In this document: positions 17,740 through 26,482 of the stretch, in pieces
Numbering within the stretch: the stretch's first letter is position 1
How the letters are laid out: each line of letters opens with the position of its first letter
Assembly: GCA_040219025.1 (NCBI GenBank)
Contig: JAVJTE010000018.1
Location: forward strand, 4,614-68,613
Origin: HT1-32 sp040219025
GTDB taxonomy: Bacteria; Pseudomonadota; Alphaproteobacteria; Rhodospirillales; HT1-32
Direction of reading: 5' to 3'
Length of the DNA stretch: 64,000 nucleotides
Made by a program: the position numbers and the translations under genes
Notes under the pieces: model-generated
What the model saw: the letters and a program-made list of their open reading frames with translations, nothing else
Told to the model about the DNA's origin: nothing
Databases searched by the model: none

Positions 17740-17802
17740 GCGATAACGCTATCAGAATGTTAGCCTGCGGCAACAGCAACCATGCGTCGGAACCGGAGAG
17801 AT

Positions 17803-18573
17803 ATGGCTGAACTTGAAATCGAACAAATCCCCGTCCTTGATGACAACTACGTTTATCTGGTCCGTGAACCGGACAGCGGTCTTTGCGCTGTTGTCGATCC
17901 GGCAGTGTCGGAACCGGTGCTCAGGCGTGCAGATGAACTGGGATGGACGATCACGCATATTCTGAATACCCATCATCACGGGGATCATGTGGGTGGTAAT
18001 ATGGCGATCAAGTCGGCGACCGGCTGTGTGATCGTCGGCCCGAAGGCGGACCGTGACCGTATCCCGGGAATCGATATTGAACTGGCCGACGGCGAGCGCT
18101 GGATGTTCGGCGAACAGGAGGCCTGTGTCTTTGATGTGCCCGGTCATACACGCGGGCATATCTGTTTCTGGTTTGCCGGCTCCAGGGCGCTGTTTATCGG
18201 CGACACCCTGTTTGCCCTGGGTTGTGGCCGGTTGTTTGAAGGCACCCCGGCGCAGATGTGGTCATCGCTGTCGAAACTGCGTCCGATGCCGGACGATACC
18301 CGGGTCTATTGTGCCCATGAATATACCCAGTCCAATGCCCGGTTTGCCGTGACTGTCGAGACCTCGAACAAGACGCTGCACGAACGCTCTGCATCAATTG
18401 ATGTCGCCCGGCAGGCGGGGCGTCCGACGGTTCCCTCGACCCTTGGTGAAGAACGGGCAACCAATCCGTTTCTGCGTGCCGACCAGCCTGCCCTCCAGCA
18501 GGATATCGGCATGGTGGGTGCGCAACCCGAAGAGGTTTTTGCAGAAGTCCGTCAGCGCAAGGACCGGTTCTGA
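17803..18573 (+). CDS. gloB: Hydroxyacylglutathione hydrolase (glyoxalase II)
   Basis: 256 residues from ATG 17803 behind a GGAG ribosome site. The metallo-beta-lactamase motif THHHGDHVGG (residues 56-65) gives the dinuclear metal ligands. Further ligands appear in DVPGHTRGHICFW and FIGDTLFALGCGRLFEG, and glyoxalase II features in YCAHEYTQSNARFA. It hydrolyses S-D-lactoylglutathione to D-lactate and glutathione in methylglyoxal detoxification. The EamA gene overlaps its end. Confidence 0.96.
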   Translation: MAELEIEQIPVLDDNYVYLVREPDSGLCAVVDPAVSEPVLRRADELGWTITHILNTHHHGDHVGGNMAIKSATGCVIVGPKADRDRIPGIDIELADGERWMFGEQEACVFDVPGHTRGHICFWFAGSRALFIGDTLFALGCGRLFEGTPAQMWSSLSKLRPMPDDTRVYCAHEYTQSNARFAVTVETSNKTLHERSASIDVARQAGRPTVPSTLGEERATNPFLRADQPALQQDIGMVGAQPEEVFAEVRQRKDRF

Positions 18574-19457
18574 GCGCGGCGCGGCATCACCCGACGGATA
18601 TTCGTCGCGGTATCCTCTGGGTTCTCGCAGCGATGTTCCTGTTCGTCTGTCTGGATACAAATTCCAAGTATCTGGCACAGACCCTGCCTATTCCGCAGGT
18701 CGTCTGGGCGCGGTTCATGTTCCATTTCGTGCTGGTGGCCCTGCTGCTGCGTGGCCGGCTGCTGCCGACGATCAAAAGCCGTGCGCCCGGGCTGCAACTT
18801 GTCCGCAGCGCCCTGCTGGCGACAACAACCGGACTGTTCGTCTGGGCCCTCAGCCTGATCCAGCTGGCGGAAGCATCGACGATCATGTTCCTGTCTCCGA
18901 TTCTGGTGACGGCACTGGCCGCCCCGCTGCTGGGTGAACATGTGGGGCTGCGACGCTGGATCGGTGTCGGTGCAGGCTTCCTCGGCGCGATGATTATCAT
19001 CCGGCCCGGCTTCGGTGTTTTTGCCTTCGCGGCATTGCCGCCGCTGGCGGCCGCCCTGACCAATGCCCTGTATCAGCTCTCAACCCGGCGGGTCGCGGAT
19101 TCAGACAGCCCGATGACCTCCTTTGCCATTGCACCCTTGTTCGGCACAGCCCTGATGACGGTTATCGTGCCGTTCTACTGGGTCGAACCCTCTCTGACGG
19201 AATGGGTGCTGATGGTCACGATCGGGCTGTTCGGAGCGATCAGTCATTACTGTCTGATCCGGGCTTTTGATGCGGCACCGGCTTCCGCGATCATTCCATT
19301 CGGTTATACGACACTGATCTGGGCGGTCGGAATAGGCTTTCTGGTGTTTGGTGAATTGCCGGATATCTGGACCTTCGTCGGTGCCGGAGTCATTATATCC
19401 AGCGGCCTGTACATCTTTCACCGTGAACGCGTTACCAGGGACCAGCAGACGACATGA
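18570..19457 (+). CDS. EamA/DMT family transporter
   Basis: Ten hydrophobic helices in two EamA repeats (VWARFMFHFVLVALLLRG; later PASAIIPFGYTTLIWAVGIGFLVFGE). The first ATG is at 18633, but the frame is open further up and RGILWVLAAMFLFVCLD completes the first helix, so translation probably starts earlier. The only suitable codon is CTG at 18570, which overlaps the gloB stop (CTGA) and has AAGGA six bases upstream. The true start is therefore uncertain. Family members export metabolites such as amino acids or nucleotide-sugar-like compounds; the substrate here is unknown. It overlaps the next gene by four bases. Confidence 0.85.
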   Translation: MSAARHHPTDIRRGILWVLAAMFLFVCLDTNSKYLAQTLPIPQVVWARFMFHFVLVALLLRGRLLPTIKSRAPGLQLVRSALLATTTGLFVWALSLIQLAEASTIMFLSPILVTALAAPLLGEHVGLRRWIGVGAGFLGAMIIIRPGFGVFAFAALPPLAAALTNALYQLSTRRVADSDSPMTSFAIAPLFGTALMTVIVPFYWVEPSLTEWVLMVTIGLFGAISHYCLIRAFDAAPASAIIPFGYTTLIWAVGIGFLVFGELPDIWTFVGAGVIISSGLYIFHRERVTRDQQTT

Positions 19458-19882
19458 CGCCGGAACGACTTATCAAGCAACTGGGGTTGCAGCCGCATCC
19501 GGAGGGCGGACATTACCGGGAAGTCTTCCGGTCAACCGAACTGGTCGATGACAAACGCTCGGCATCCACATCGATCTATTATCTGTTGCAGGCGGGTGAG
19601 GTCTCGCACTGGCATCGAATCGATGCCGATGAATGCTGGCACTATTATGCCGGATCGCCGCTTATCCTGACCCTCAGCGATGATGGCACTTCAACCCGGG
19701 ACCTGATTCTGGGGACCGCATTTGAACGGGGGGAACAGGCTTTTGCGGTTGCCCGGCGCGGGATCTGGCAGGCGGCAAGAACACTGGGCGACTGGACGCT
19801 GGTCGGCTGTACCGTGGCCCCGGGGTTTCAGTTCGGCGGGTTCGAGATGGCCCCGGCAGACTGGCAGCCGGGCAAGGGCTGA
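19454..19882 (+). CDS. Cupin_5 (DUF985) family protein
   Basis: 142 residues. The sequence LGLQPHPEGGHYREVFRST, SIYYLLQAGEVSHWHRIDADECWHYYAGSPL and GCTVAPGFQFGGFEMA is diagnostic of DUF985, a cupin-fold family. The His residues in SHWHRIDADE correspond to the metal site of cupins. No reaction is established for the family. It overlaps the EamA gene by four bases (ATGA) and closes the gloB-eamA-cupin run; the next gene is convergent, eight bases away. Confidence 0.9.
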   Translation: MTPERLIKQLGLQPHPEGGHYREVFRSTELVDDKRSASTSIYYLLQAGEVSHWHRIDADECWHYYAGSPLILTLSDDGTSTRDLILGTAFERGEQAFAVARRGIWQAARTLGDWTLVGCTVAPGFQFGGFEMAPADWQPGKG

Positions 19883-19889
19883 GTGTCAG

Positions 19890-20657
19890 TCAGTCACGCC
19901 GCAGCAGTCGCTGAACGACTTTTTCACTCGCCCGGCTCCAGCATTTCAGGGCATCTTCCGATGTCAGATGTGACAGGCCGAGTTCGGTAATTCCGCCGGG
20001 TGTGGCGAGATCAGCAATCATCTCTGATATCGGCTGGCCGGGATGTTTCAGGATCATGCCGGTGGCGGCACGAAAGCTGTGGGTTGTGATATGGCGGGCA
20101 ACCGCCGGGTCCAGCCCTTCCGAAATGGTATAATCGGTAATCTCGGAAATCAGCGCAAAAACCCAGCCATAGACCGCTGCATTCACGGTCGCGAGGTCGA
20201 AGGATCGTTCATCCGGAACGGCAATCACCGGCCCGAGCGGCTGCAGGGCGTCATGCAATGCCGGGCTGTCCGGAAATAACAATGTCGGGCTTTCACCGAT
20301 CCGCGAAGCCGTCAGCGGCATGGCACGGTGACAGGCCGCAGGGCTGGCGGCTTTCAGGTCCTCAAGCGTGACACCGGCACAAACCGACACAAGATGCTGG
20401 TCTTTGCGCCAGGGCAGACCGGCGACCGCTTCAGCGGCCTGGGCCGGACGGCTGGCCAGGATGACGATATCGGAATTCTCAACGACGGCACTGTTACTGA
20501 CGGCTGTGTTCAGACCGTAGTCACGGGAGAGTTTAGCTGCTTTCCCGGCATTGCGCGGGGACAGCAGAATTTCAGGACGCCTCTCCGGGTCACGCATCCA
20601 GCCGGCGACCAGCTGTTCGGCAAGGTGGCCGACACCAATGATGCCAAGGCGGGTCAT
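19890..20657 (-). CDS. Pyrroline-5-carboxylate reductase-like NAD(P) oxidoreductase
   Basis: 255 residues. N-terminal Rossmann fold (RLGIIGVGHLAEQLVAGW) and a ProC-type C-terminal helical domain containing LATPGGITELGLSHL, the counterpart of the family's SPGGTT block. It diverges from housekeeping ProC (ATPGGIT, not TSPGGTT), so the substrate may be an imine or pyrroline other than P5C. Its ATG overlaps the stop of the cobalamin-binding protein gene by four bases, tying it to that cluster. It may reduce a product of the mutase (inference). Confidence 0.85.
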   Translation of the reverse strand: MTRLGIIGVGHLAEQLVAGWMRDPERRPEILLSPRNAGKAAKLSRDYGLNTAVSNSAVVENSDIVILASRPAQAAEAVAGLPWRKDQHLVSVCAGVTLEDLKAASPAACHRAMPLTASRIGESPTLLFPDSPALHDALQPLGPVIAVPDERSFDLATVNAAVYGWVFALISEITDYTISEGLDPAVARHITTHSFRAATGMILKHPGQPISEMIADLATPGGITELGLSHLTSEDALKCWSRASEKVVQRLLRRD

Positions 20658-22486
20658 TGTGAGCTGTCCCTGATGATATCGAGATGCCGGGCGATGGCCA
20701 GTAGTGCATCCGCCAGGTTGGCGCAGGGGATGACGCCAAGCGCCAGCAGTTCAGCCTCGACCTGCCGTGGAAGCGAGGTATTGGAGCCGTCGGCAATTTC
20801 ATTCAGCCGGCCACCGATCAGGATCAGCGGGCGGGCGGGCCCCTCCGGCAGGCAGTCGGCAACCTGCCGGGCAAAGGCACCGGCGACACCGTTATAGGTG
20901 GAAATTGCAATCACGCTGACGCCCTGGTCCAGGGCGGCGCGGGCAAGGTCGTCTGCATCGACCGAGACCCCGCCATCGATCACGTTTATCCCGACCCGCC
21001 GCCATGCGGCCTCGACGAAATGCTTGCCATGTTCATGAACATCGGTTGAGGCGACGATGGCACGGATGTCCGTGCCGGACAGACTGCTGAGCAGTCGGGG
21101 ATCAACATCGTCCAGTTCCCGGTCGACCATGCGTTCAATGGCGGTGAGGGTGGGCGAGGGGATGACGGGTTGCCGGCCATGCGCGGCTTCAGGGTCTGGC
21201 GCGCCCGCACCGAAAAGCTCCTCCAGCCGGCGCCCGCCAATGCGGCGCAATGCCAGCAGCATCTCAAAGGGATCTCCGGTGTCATAACCGGCGTCGGTCA
21301 GACCAGCCATCAGGTTGCTGTGGAACCGTTCCGCACCCTCAATCAGCCGGTCTGTCAGATGATCAACGCTATCGGTGTCGATCAGACTTTCCATACCGGC
21401 AAGACTGTCCAGCAGCCGGATGGCGAACCGCTGCGCGTCGATGACTTCGCTGATGTCCGGAATGCGGCTGTTCTCGGTCACCGGAACCGGATTGATGGCA
21501 TGACCGCTTGGCAGCAGATGCTGTGACAGGATGTCGGTGCCGAGATAACCGGCAAGCGCCGCATAGTTTTCCACGTCATCGCCGCGATAGCCCATCGTTG
21601 CGCCATAGATCATGCTGCCGGGTGTCGGGTTGAGCCGGGCCTGGGCGCGCTGGAAGGCAAGGCGGGGTCCCGGCTCGGTAAAATGATGGCCGAAACAGTG
21701 CGCCAGCGGCACACCGCAAAGCGCCTCGATGATGTGCTTTTCCGTCAGCACGGCACCGAGTGCACTCGACATGTCGGTAAACTGGGCGGCGAACCCGTCA
21801 TCCAGATTTGAATGGATCAGCATCTCGACAGGCTGGCCGGAGATCAGTCCGATGGCCTCAATGCTGGCCTCTGTACAGGCAATGTCGTCATCCCAGTCCG
21901 GCAGCCGGAAGGTGAAATACTGGCCGAGATTGCCAATCGTCGTCGAGCCACCGGCCAGGGCCATACGGGTATTCTCGACAGCGGCAGGAAAACCCAGAAC
22001 GAAGTCACCGAAATGTGCGGCGACCGGAGCTTCAGCGGTCAGTCGTGCCACAGCTTCTTCATCGGCGATAATCAGTCCGGTGCCCCGCTGGCGGTCTTTT
22101 CTGTCATCTCGCCGGTATCCCATGCTCCAGTCGAGACAGATGCCATAGCGTTCCGGCGGCTGACCGGCCGCCAGTCCCTGCCGGTAAATCTCCGCCCAGG
22201 CTTTCCGTGTCAGTTCCGGGTCGCGGTAGCCGATCTGGGCATGCAGGGCGATGGACCGGTTTGCCATGTTCTGGCGTTTGCGGTCGATTTCGCTGCTGAC
22301 GGCATAATGCCTGTTGAAGGCAGAAGGTCCGACCCGGTATTGCGACGCACTGGCCCGACCGCGTGCGAGAGCGGCAGCACCGAAACCGGCGGGAAGATCA
22401 GTCAGCAGCTGATTGCGAGGGGGAAGCCGGTTCGTCACAGGCAAGTCACAGACATGCAGGGGCCGCAGGCACCAGAGACGGGCCAC
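20654..22486 (-). CDS. Cobalamin-binding, mutase-like protein (glutamate-mutase-like barrel plus B12 domain)
   Basis: Up to 610 residues. Starts possible: GTG 22486, GTG 22438, ATG 22267; the stretch before 22267 reads as protein, so I favour an upstream one. The C-terminal about 140 residues are a B12-binding fold: DVHEHG (D482, H484, G487; the DxHxxG base-off motif), then VSVIAISTYNG and LILIGGRL. The N-terminal about 400 residues resemble, by eye, the catalytic barrel of glutamate mutase E chain (AGGSTTIGNLGQYFTFRLPD, then HLLPSGHAINPVPVTE). If so, both mutase subunits are fused here. I cannot name the substrate. It lies between a PrpF-like isomerase and a ProC-like reductase. Confidence 0.75.
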   Translation of the reverse strand: MARLWCLRPLHVCDLPVTNRLPPRNQLLTDLPAGFGAAALARGRASASQYRVGPSAFNRHYAVSSEIDRKRQNMANRSIALHAQIGYRDPELTRKAWAEIYRQGLAAGQPPERYGICLDWSMGYRRDDRKDRQRGTGLIIADEEAVARLTAEAPVAAHFGDFVLGFPAAVENTRMALAGGSTTIGNLGQYFTFRLPDWDDDIACTEASIEAIGLISGQPVEMLIHSNLDDGFAAQFTDMSSALGAVLTEKHIIEALCGVPLAHCFGHHFTEPGPRLAFQRAQARLNPTPGSMIYGATMGYRGDDVENYAALAGYLGTDILSQHLLPSGHAINPVPVTENSRIPDISEVIDAQRFAIRLLDSLAGMESLIDTDSVDHLTDRLIEGAERFHSNLMAGLTDAGYDTGDPFEMLLALRRIGGRRLEELFGAGAPDPEAAHGRQPVIPSPTLTAIERMVDRELDDVDPRLLSSLSGTDIRAIVASTDVHEHGKHFVEAAWRRVGINVIDGGVSVDADDLARAALDQGVSVIAISTYNGVAGAFARQVADCLPEGPARPLILIGGRLNEIADGSNTSLPRQVEAELLALGVIPCANLADALLAIARHLDIIRDSSQ

Positions 22487-22654
22487 GCGATTTCAGGAGC
22501 CGTAGCGGGTCTGGTCGCAGAGCTGGTTTCGGGGACAGTCATCACTTTCCATTCTGATATGGCCGTCAATTTTCATGTCCGGTGCGGATGTCAGCAAGCC
22601 TGCATCCGGAGAGAGACCACAGCAGACAGCATGTGCGGGAGGGCCGGCCCGGGG

Positions 22655-23743
22655 TCAGTCTGTCAGCACACTGCGGGGCACATAAATCTCACCGGCAAAC
22701 AGCCTGCGGGTCGTGCGCAGGGTGCCCGCCTTCAGCAGGTTGAATTTGCCGCCCGATCTGTCGACTTCCAGCACGGTCTTGAGCGAGCCGGTCGGATGCT
22801 CGATTTCAATCGTCTCGCGCGGCAGGTGCTCAACCCGGGCAATACCGTCCGCAACAGTGCCGGGAATAACACAGCAACTGCCGACACAGATTGACCCGGT
22901 AACGGCGAATGCCGCATGGGTCTGCGTTGGCACGAAATAACGTGAGGCAACGGTTCCGCCATTGCGGGGCGGGGCAAGGATGCCGAACTTGGGCAGCACC
23001 TTGCCGGACACATCTCCAAATCCCATCCGTTCACCTGCTTCGAGACGGATGTCTTCCAGCCGTTTGAAAAAGTCCCGGTCGGCGTCCAGTTCCAGATGAC
23101 TCTCATATCCGGTCTTGCCCATGGAGGCGGCTGTCGCGAGGACCATCGGCATGGCAACGTCGATGCAGGTCACGTCAATGCCGCCGATGCGGTCTTTCGG
23201 ATTGCCGGTCGGGAACAGCTTCCCGGTTTTCGATCCGACCACATCCATGAAGTTGAGGACCACCGGTGCTGCGGTGCCGGGAACCCCGTCTATCGCTGTG
23301 TCGCCGTCATATATGACCTTGCCGCCCGGGGTCTGGACCACCGCCTCAATACGCGAGTTGGTGTTGACGTTGCGGATCATCACCCGTGTCTCGCCTTCCG
23401 TTGCCGGGACCAGCCCCTGTTCGATGGCGTAGGGTCCGACACCGGCCAGCATGTTGCCGCAGGACGGGCTGTAATCAACATAAGGCCGGTCAAGGGCGAC
23501 CTGGGCGAACAGATAATCGACCTGTACATCGCCTTTTTCAGCCGGCGAGATGATCGCCACCTTGCTGGTCAGTGTTGTACCGCCACCGATACCGTTGGTC
23601 TGGCGCACATCCGGAGAACCCATTGCCGCCAGCAGGGTGCGGTCGAGTGCTGTTGTGGAATCAGGCAGGTCCGACTTCAGAAAATACGGCCCCCGGGAGG
23701 TGCCCCCGCGCATCATGACGCAGGGGATTGCTAACTGGGTCAT
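22655..23743 (-). CDS. PrpF family isomerase/tautomerase
   Basis: 362 residues from ATG 23743, with GGAG eight bases upstream. The PrpF fold is related to diaminopimelate epimerase. Signatures: VMMRGGTSRGPYFLKSDLP, NGIGGGTTLTSKVAII with the conserved Lys at 61, and YSPSCGNMLAGVGPYAIEQGL with the catalytic-type Cys at 95. Members isomerise 2-methylaconitate, 4-oxalomesaconate or 3-methylitaconate. No acnD/prpC neighbours are present, so a methylcitrate role is not supported; the adjacent cobalamin protein makes a methylitaconate-type isomerase attractive (inference). A long inverted repeat lies in its upstream region (23760-23862). Confidence 0.88.
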   Translation of the reverse strand: MTQLAIPCVMMRGGTSRGPYFLKSDLPDSTTALDRTLLAAMGSPDVRQTNGIGGGTTLTSKVAIISPAEKGDVQVDYLFAQVALDRPYVDYSPSCGNMLAGVGPYAIEQGLVPATEGETRVMIRNVNTNSRIEAVVQTPGGKVIYDGDTAIDGVPGTAAPVVLNFMDVVGSKTGKLFPTGNPKDRIGGIDVTCIDVAMPMVLATAASMGKTGYESHLELDADRDFFKRLEDIRLEAGERMGFGDVSGKVLPKFGILAPPRNGGTVASRYFVPTQTHAAFAVTGSICVGSCCVIPGTVADGIARVEHLPRETIEIEHPTGSLKTVLEVDRSGGKFNLLKAGTLRTTRRLFAGEIYVPRSVLTD

Positions 23744-23759
23744 CAGGGTTCTCCAATGA

Positions 23760-23862
23760 AACAACCGGACAGGATGTCAGCGGAACGGAGCATTCATTTC
23801 AAGCCATAAAACCGTTTGAGGCTTATGGCCGGGCTCCGGGGCAGACAATCTGTCCGGTTGTT
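23760..23862. repeat. Long-spaced inverted repeat upstream of the PrpF-family gene
   Basis: AACAACCGGACAG at 23760-23772 is matched exactly by its reverse complement at 23850-23862, 77 bases apart. A smaller nested dyad (CCATAA / TTATGG) lies between them. The structure starts 17 bases before the ATG at 23743, so it could be an operator pair for DNA looping or a leader hairpin. It is not followed by a T-run. Confidence 0.55.
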
Positions 23863-23893
23863 ACCGGGTATCCTGAGGCGGCTGCAGTGATGC

Positions 23894-26293
23894 TCAGTCG
23901 CTTCTGATCTGTGCGAGGAAACGGTTGATCTCCGATCGCAGGTTTTCTGACTGGGCCGACAGGTCACTGGCCGCGGTCAGGACGCTTGTCGAGGCGATGC
24001 CGGTTTCGCCGATAGCCTGGCTGACGGCACCGATACTCTCCGTAACCGTGGTCGTTCCGGTCGCCGCCTGTTGCGTGTTCCGGGCGATTTCCTGGGTTGC
24101 GGCGCCCTGTTGCTCGACGGCCGCGGCAATGGTCGCACCAACTTCGTTAACACGCTGAATGGTGCTGGCGATGCGTGCGATGGCCTCAACCGTATCACGG
24201 GTTTCCGACTGTATTGTCGTGATTTGCTGGCTGATTTCCTCTGTTGCCTTTGCAGTCTGGCTGGCGAGGTTCTTGACCTCGTTTGCAACAACAGCAAAGC
24301 CTTTACCGGCGTCACCGGCACGGGCGGCCTCGATGGTCGCATTCAGCGCCAGAAGATTGGTCTGCTCTGCAATATCGGTGATCAGGGCAACGACCGTACC
24401 GATTTTTTCTGCCGCAGCATCAAGCTGCTTGACCTTGGCATCAGTCTGGTCGGCTTCGCGGGTTGCCTGTTCAGTCATATTGCTGGACTCGGTGACCTGG
24501 CGGGATATTTCCGCAATCGAGCTGGAAAGCTCTTCAGCGGCGGCCGCAACCGTGCTCACATTACCTGCCGCCTGTTCTGCCGAACCGGCGACCATATCCG
24601 ACTGCCGGGTTGCCTGATCAGCAGAATGGGACATCCCTTCAGCCGTGGCCTGCAGTTCGGTTGCAGCGGCAGACACGCTCTGCACGATATGACTGACACT
24701 GGTTTCAAAACCGTCCGCCATGTCCAGCCGGGCCTTCTTCTGCTCGGCTTTCTGACGGGCTTCCAGGGCTTCCTGATCCGCCTGAAGCTGTCGCACGCGC
24801 AGCGAGTTGTCCTTGAACACCTGCACGGTTCCCGCCATTGCCGCAATCTCGTCCTTGCGATCACTACCGGGAATATCGATCTCCAGGTTGCCGTCGGCCA
24901 GTTCCTGCATGGCACCGGTCATCGCACCAATCGGTCTGGTGATCGACCGTGCGATCAGGAAAGCGAAGGCCATACCGGCAAGGATGCTGCCGATAGCGAC
25001 GGCGATGATGAGCAGGGAGCTTGATTCGAACAGCTTCTCCAGCAGGTTCACTTCTGTCAGGATGGCAAGATTGGTGCGCATGGTCAGGTCTTCCTGCAGC
25101 CCGAACAGTTCGTCGCGAACCGTGCTGTATGACAGCCGGACCCCGGCATATTCCTCAAACTGCGTCAGGTAGGAACCGGCACCGGCCAGCATTGATACAA
25201 CCCGCTTGTTTCCATCGGTGTTCTTGGTCAGCTCCGACAGTTTCTCGCTGGTGGTGAGGATACTGGCGATAGCGTTTTTGGTGTTCTGTGCTTCCGCCGG
25301 GTCGCCGGTATACTGAAAGCTGGTCTGTGCCGTCTTAGCCCGCTGCACCTCTGCCACAACATGCATCGCGAGGGAAAGATCGACAGAGGCTTTCTTGATG
25401 GCACCCTGTGCAAACAGAGCGATCTGGTCTGCGGAGTCCGACTTGTTGCTGATGTTCTTTGCAAAGGCTTCCGTGAACGAAGATACCTTGCCGGATTCGC
25501 TGATCAGATTCTGCTCGATCTCATAAGTCGTCTGACCTTCTGCGATTGCCGTCGACAGGGCGGCGAAGGCCTGCCGGTATTTCCCAACATGGGAGGCGAC
25601 ACTGGCGGCGGCCTCCTCAACCGGCTGTCCATTCGCCAGTTTTTTCAGGCGCAGCGCACTGAGAAACATATCCTTGATGCTGTCGGCCGTCTTCTCGCCT
25701 GCTGACGGAAGATTCGTCTCAATATACTCGGTTTGCGCCACGCGTGCAGCCAGGGTTGCCCGGAGCAGTTTCTCGGATTCGTCTTTCAGGTCTTTTGCTG
25801 TGGCGCGGATTTCGGTGGCTTTCGTCAGGTTTTCCAGTGCTGACTGAAACAGGCTGGTTTCTGATTCGACCAGACTTGCGGCGTCTTCGGAAATTCTGTT
25901 GCTGCTCTGCAGCATCGCCTGGCGAGTTTCACGGTTATGCCCGCTGAGCTTCCGGAGGACAGCAACCTTCTCCTGATAGAGTTTCAGGTTGTCTTCGAGG
26001 ATTTTCTTTTGTGCCAGGGCATCATCACCGGAAACCTCGATCTCTGCCTGGCGATTGATCGCCTGAAGCAGGAAGCGGTCTGCTTCGTCCAGATAGGTGT
26101 CTTCGGATGTATTGATGAAGTTGCGTACGGAACGGTCGGCATTGCCGAAATAGCGCCCGACTTCCTGCAGCTGCTGCGTGAAGGCAACGCCATGGTTAAA
26201 TGAATTCAGGGCACTCCAGCCAATGAATCCGACGGCCCCGAGCATTATGATCAATGCACCAAAGCCGAGTGAAATTCGTGATCCGATAGTCAT
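23894..26293 (-). CDS. Methyl-accepting chemotaxis protein
   Basis: 799 residues from ATG 26293, with GGGAGG at good spacing. Transmembrane helix 1 is at about residues 5-28. A roughly 400-residue, almost wholly helical periplasmic domain follows, long enough for a double four-helix bundle (HBM-like). Then come TM2 (LLIIAVAIGSILAGMAFAFLIA), a HAMP segment (RPIGAMTGAMQELADGNLEID) and the cytoplasmic signalling domain with the hairpin tip EQTNLLALNATIEAARAGDAGKGFAVVA. It reports ligand binding to CheA/CheW. No CheR pentapeptide tail is evident. A secreted Cache-like protein is encoded divergently. Confidence 0.95.
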   Translation of the reverse strand: MTIGSRISLGFGALIIMLGAVGFIGWSALNSFNHGVAFTQQLQEVGRYFGNADRSVRNFINTSEDTYLDEADRFLLQAINRQAEIEVSGDDALAQKKILEDNLKLYQEKVAVLRKLSGHNRETRQAMLQSSNRISEDAASLVESETSLFQSALENLTKATEIRATAKDLKDESEKLLRATLAARVAQTEYIETNLPSAGEKTADSIKDMFLSALRLKKLANGQPVEEAAASVASHVGKYRQAFAALSTAIAEGQTTYEIEQNLISESGKVSSFTEAFAKNISNKSDSADQIALFAQGAIKKASVDLSLAMHVVAEVQRAKTAQTSFQYTGDPAEAQNTKNAIASILTTSEKLSELTKNTDGNKRVVSMLAGAGSYLTQFEEYAGVRLSYSTVRDELFGLQEDLTMRTNLAILTEVNLLEKLFESSSLLIIAVAIGSILAGMAFAFLIARSITRPIGAMTGAMQELADGNLEIDIPGSDRKDEIAAMAGTVQVFKDNSLRVRQLQADQEALEARQKAEQKKARLDMADGFETSVSHIVQSVSAAATELQATAEGMSHSADQATRQSDMVAGSAEQAAGNVSTVAAAAEELSSSIAEISRQVTESSNMTEQATREADQTDAKVKQLDAAAEKIGTVVALITDIAEQTNLLALNATIEAARAGDAGKGFAVVANEVKNLASQTAKATEEISQQITTIQSETRDTVEAIARIASTIQRVNEVGATIAAAVEQQGAATQEIARNTQQAATGTTTVTESIGAVSQAIGETGIASTSVLTAASDLSAQSENLRSEINRFLAQIRSD

Positions 26294-26482
26294 GTTTCCT
26301 CCCAAAGACGGCTGCCCGAATCTGTCTGTCGAAGCGAGGCGAAAGTTGCATATGCGCAGGATGATTTCGATACGTACTTATACGATCAGTATGAATGCGA
26401 ATTGCCGGCAAACCCGATGATCGCCTTAACTGACCCATCACTTCGCATGTGGCGGAGACAGGTGGCAGAAAAGGAGATGGAA

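Noticed and set aside
21812..22894. 360-codon rightward frame opposite the cobalamin protein and PrpF genes
   Set aside because: It spans two real leftward genes and shows no motif; the opposite strand carries the DxHxxG and PrpF signatures.
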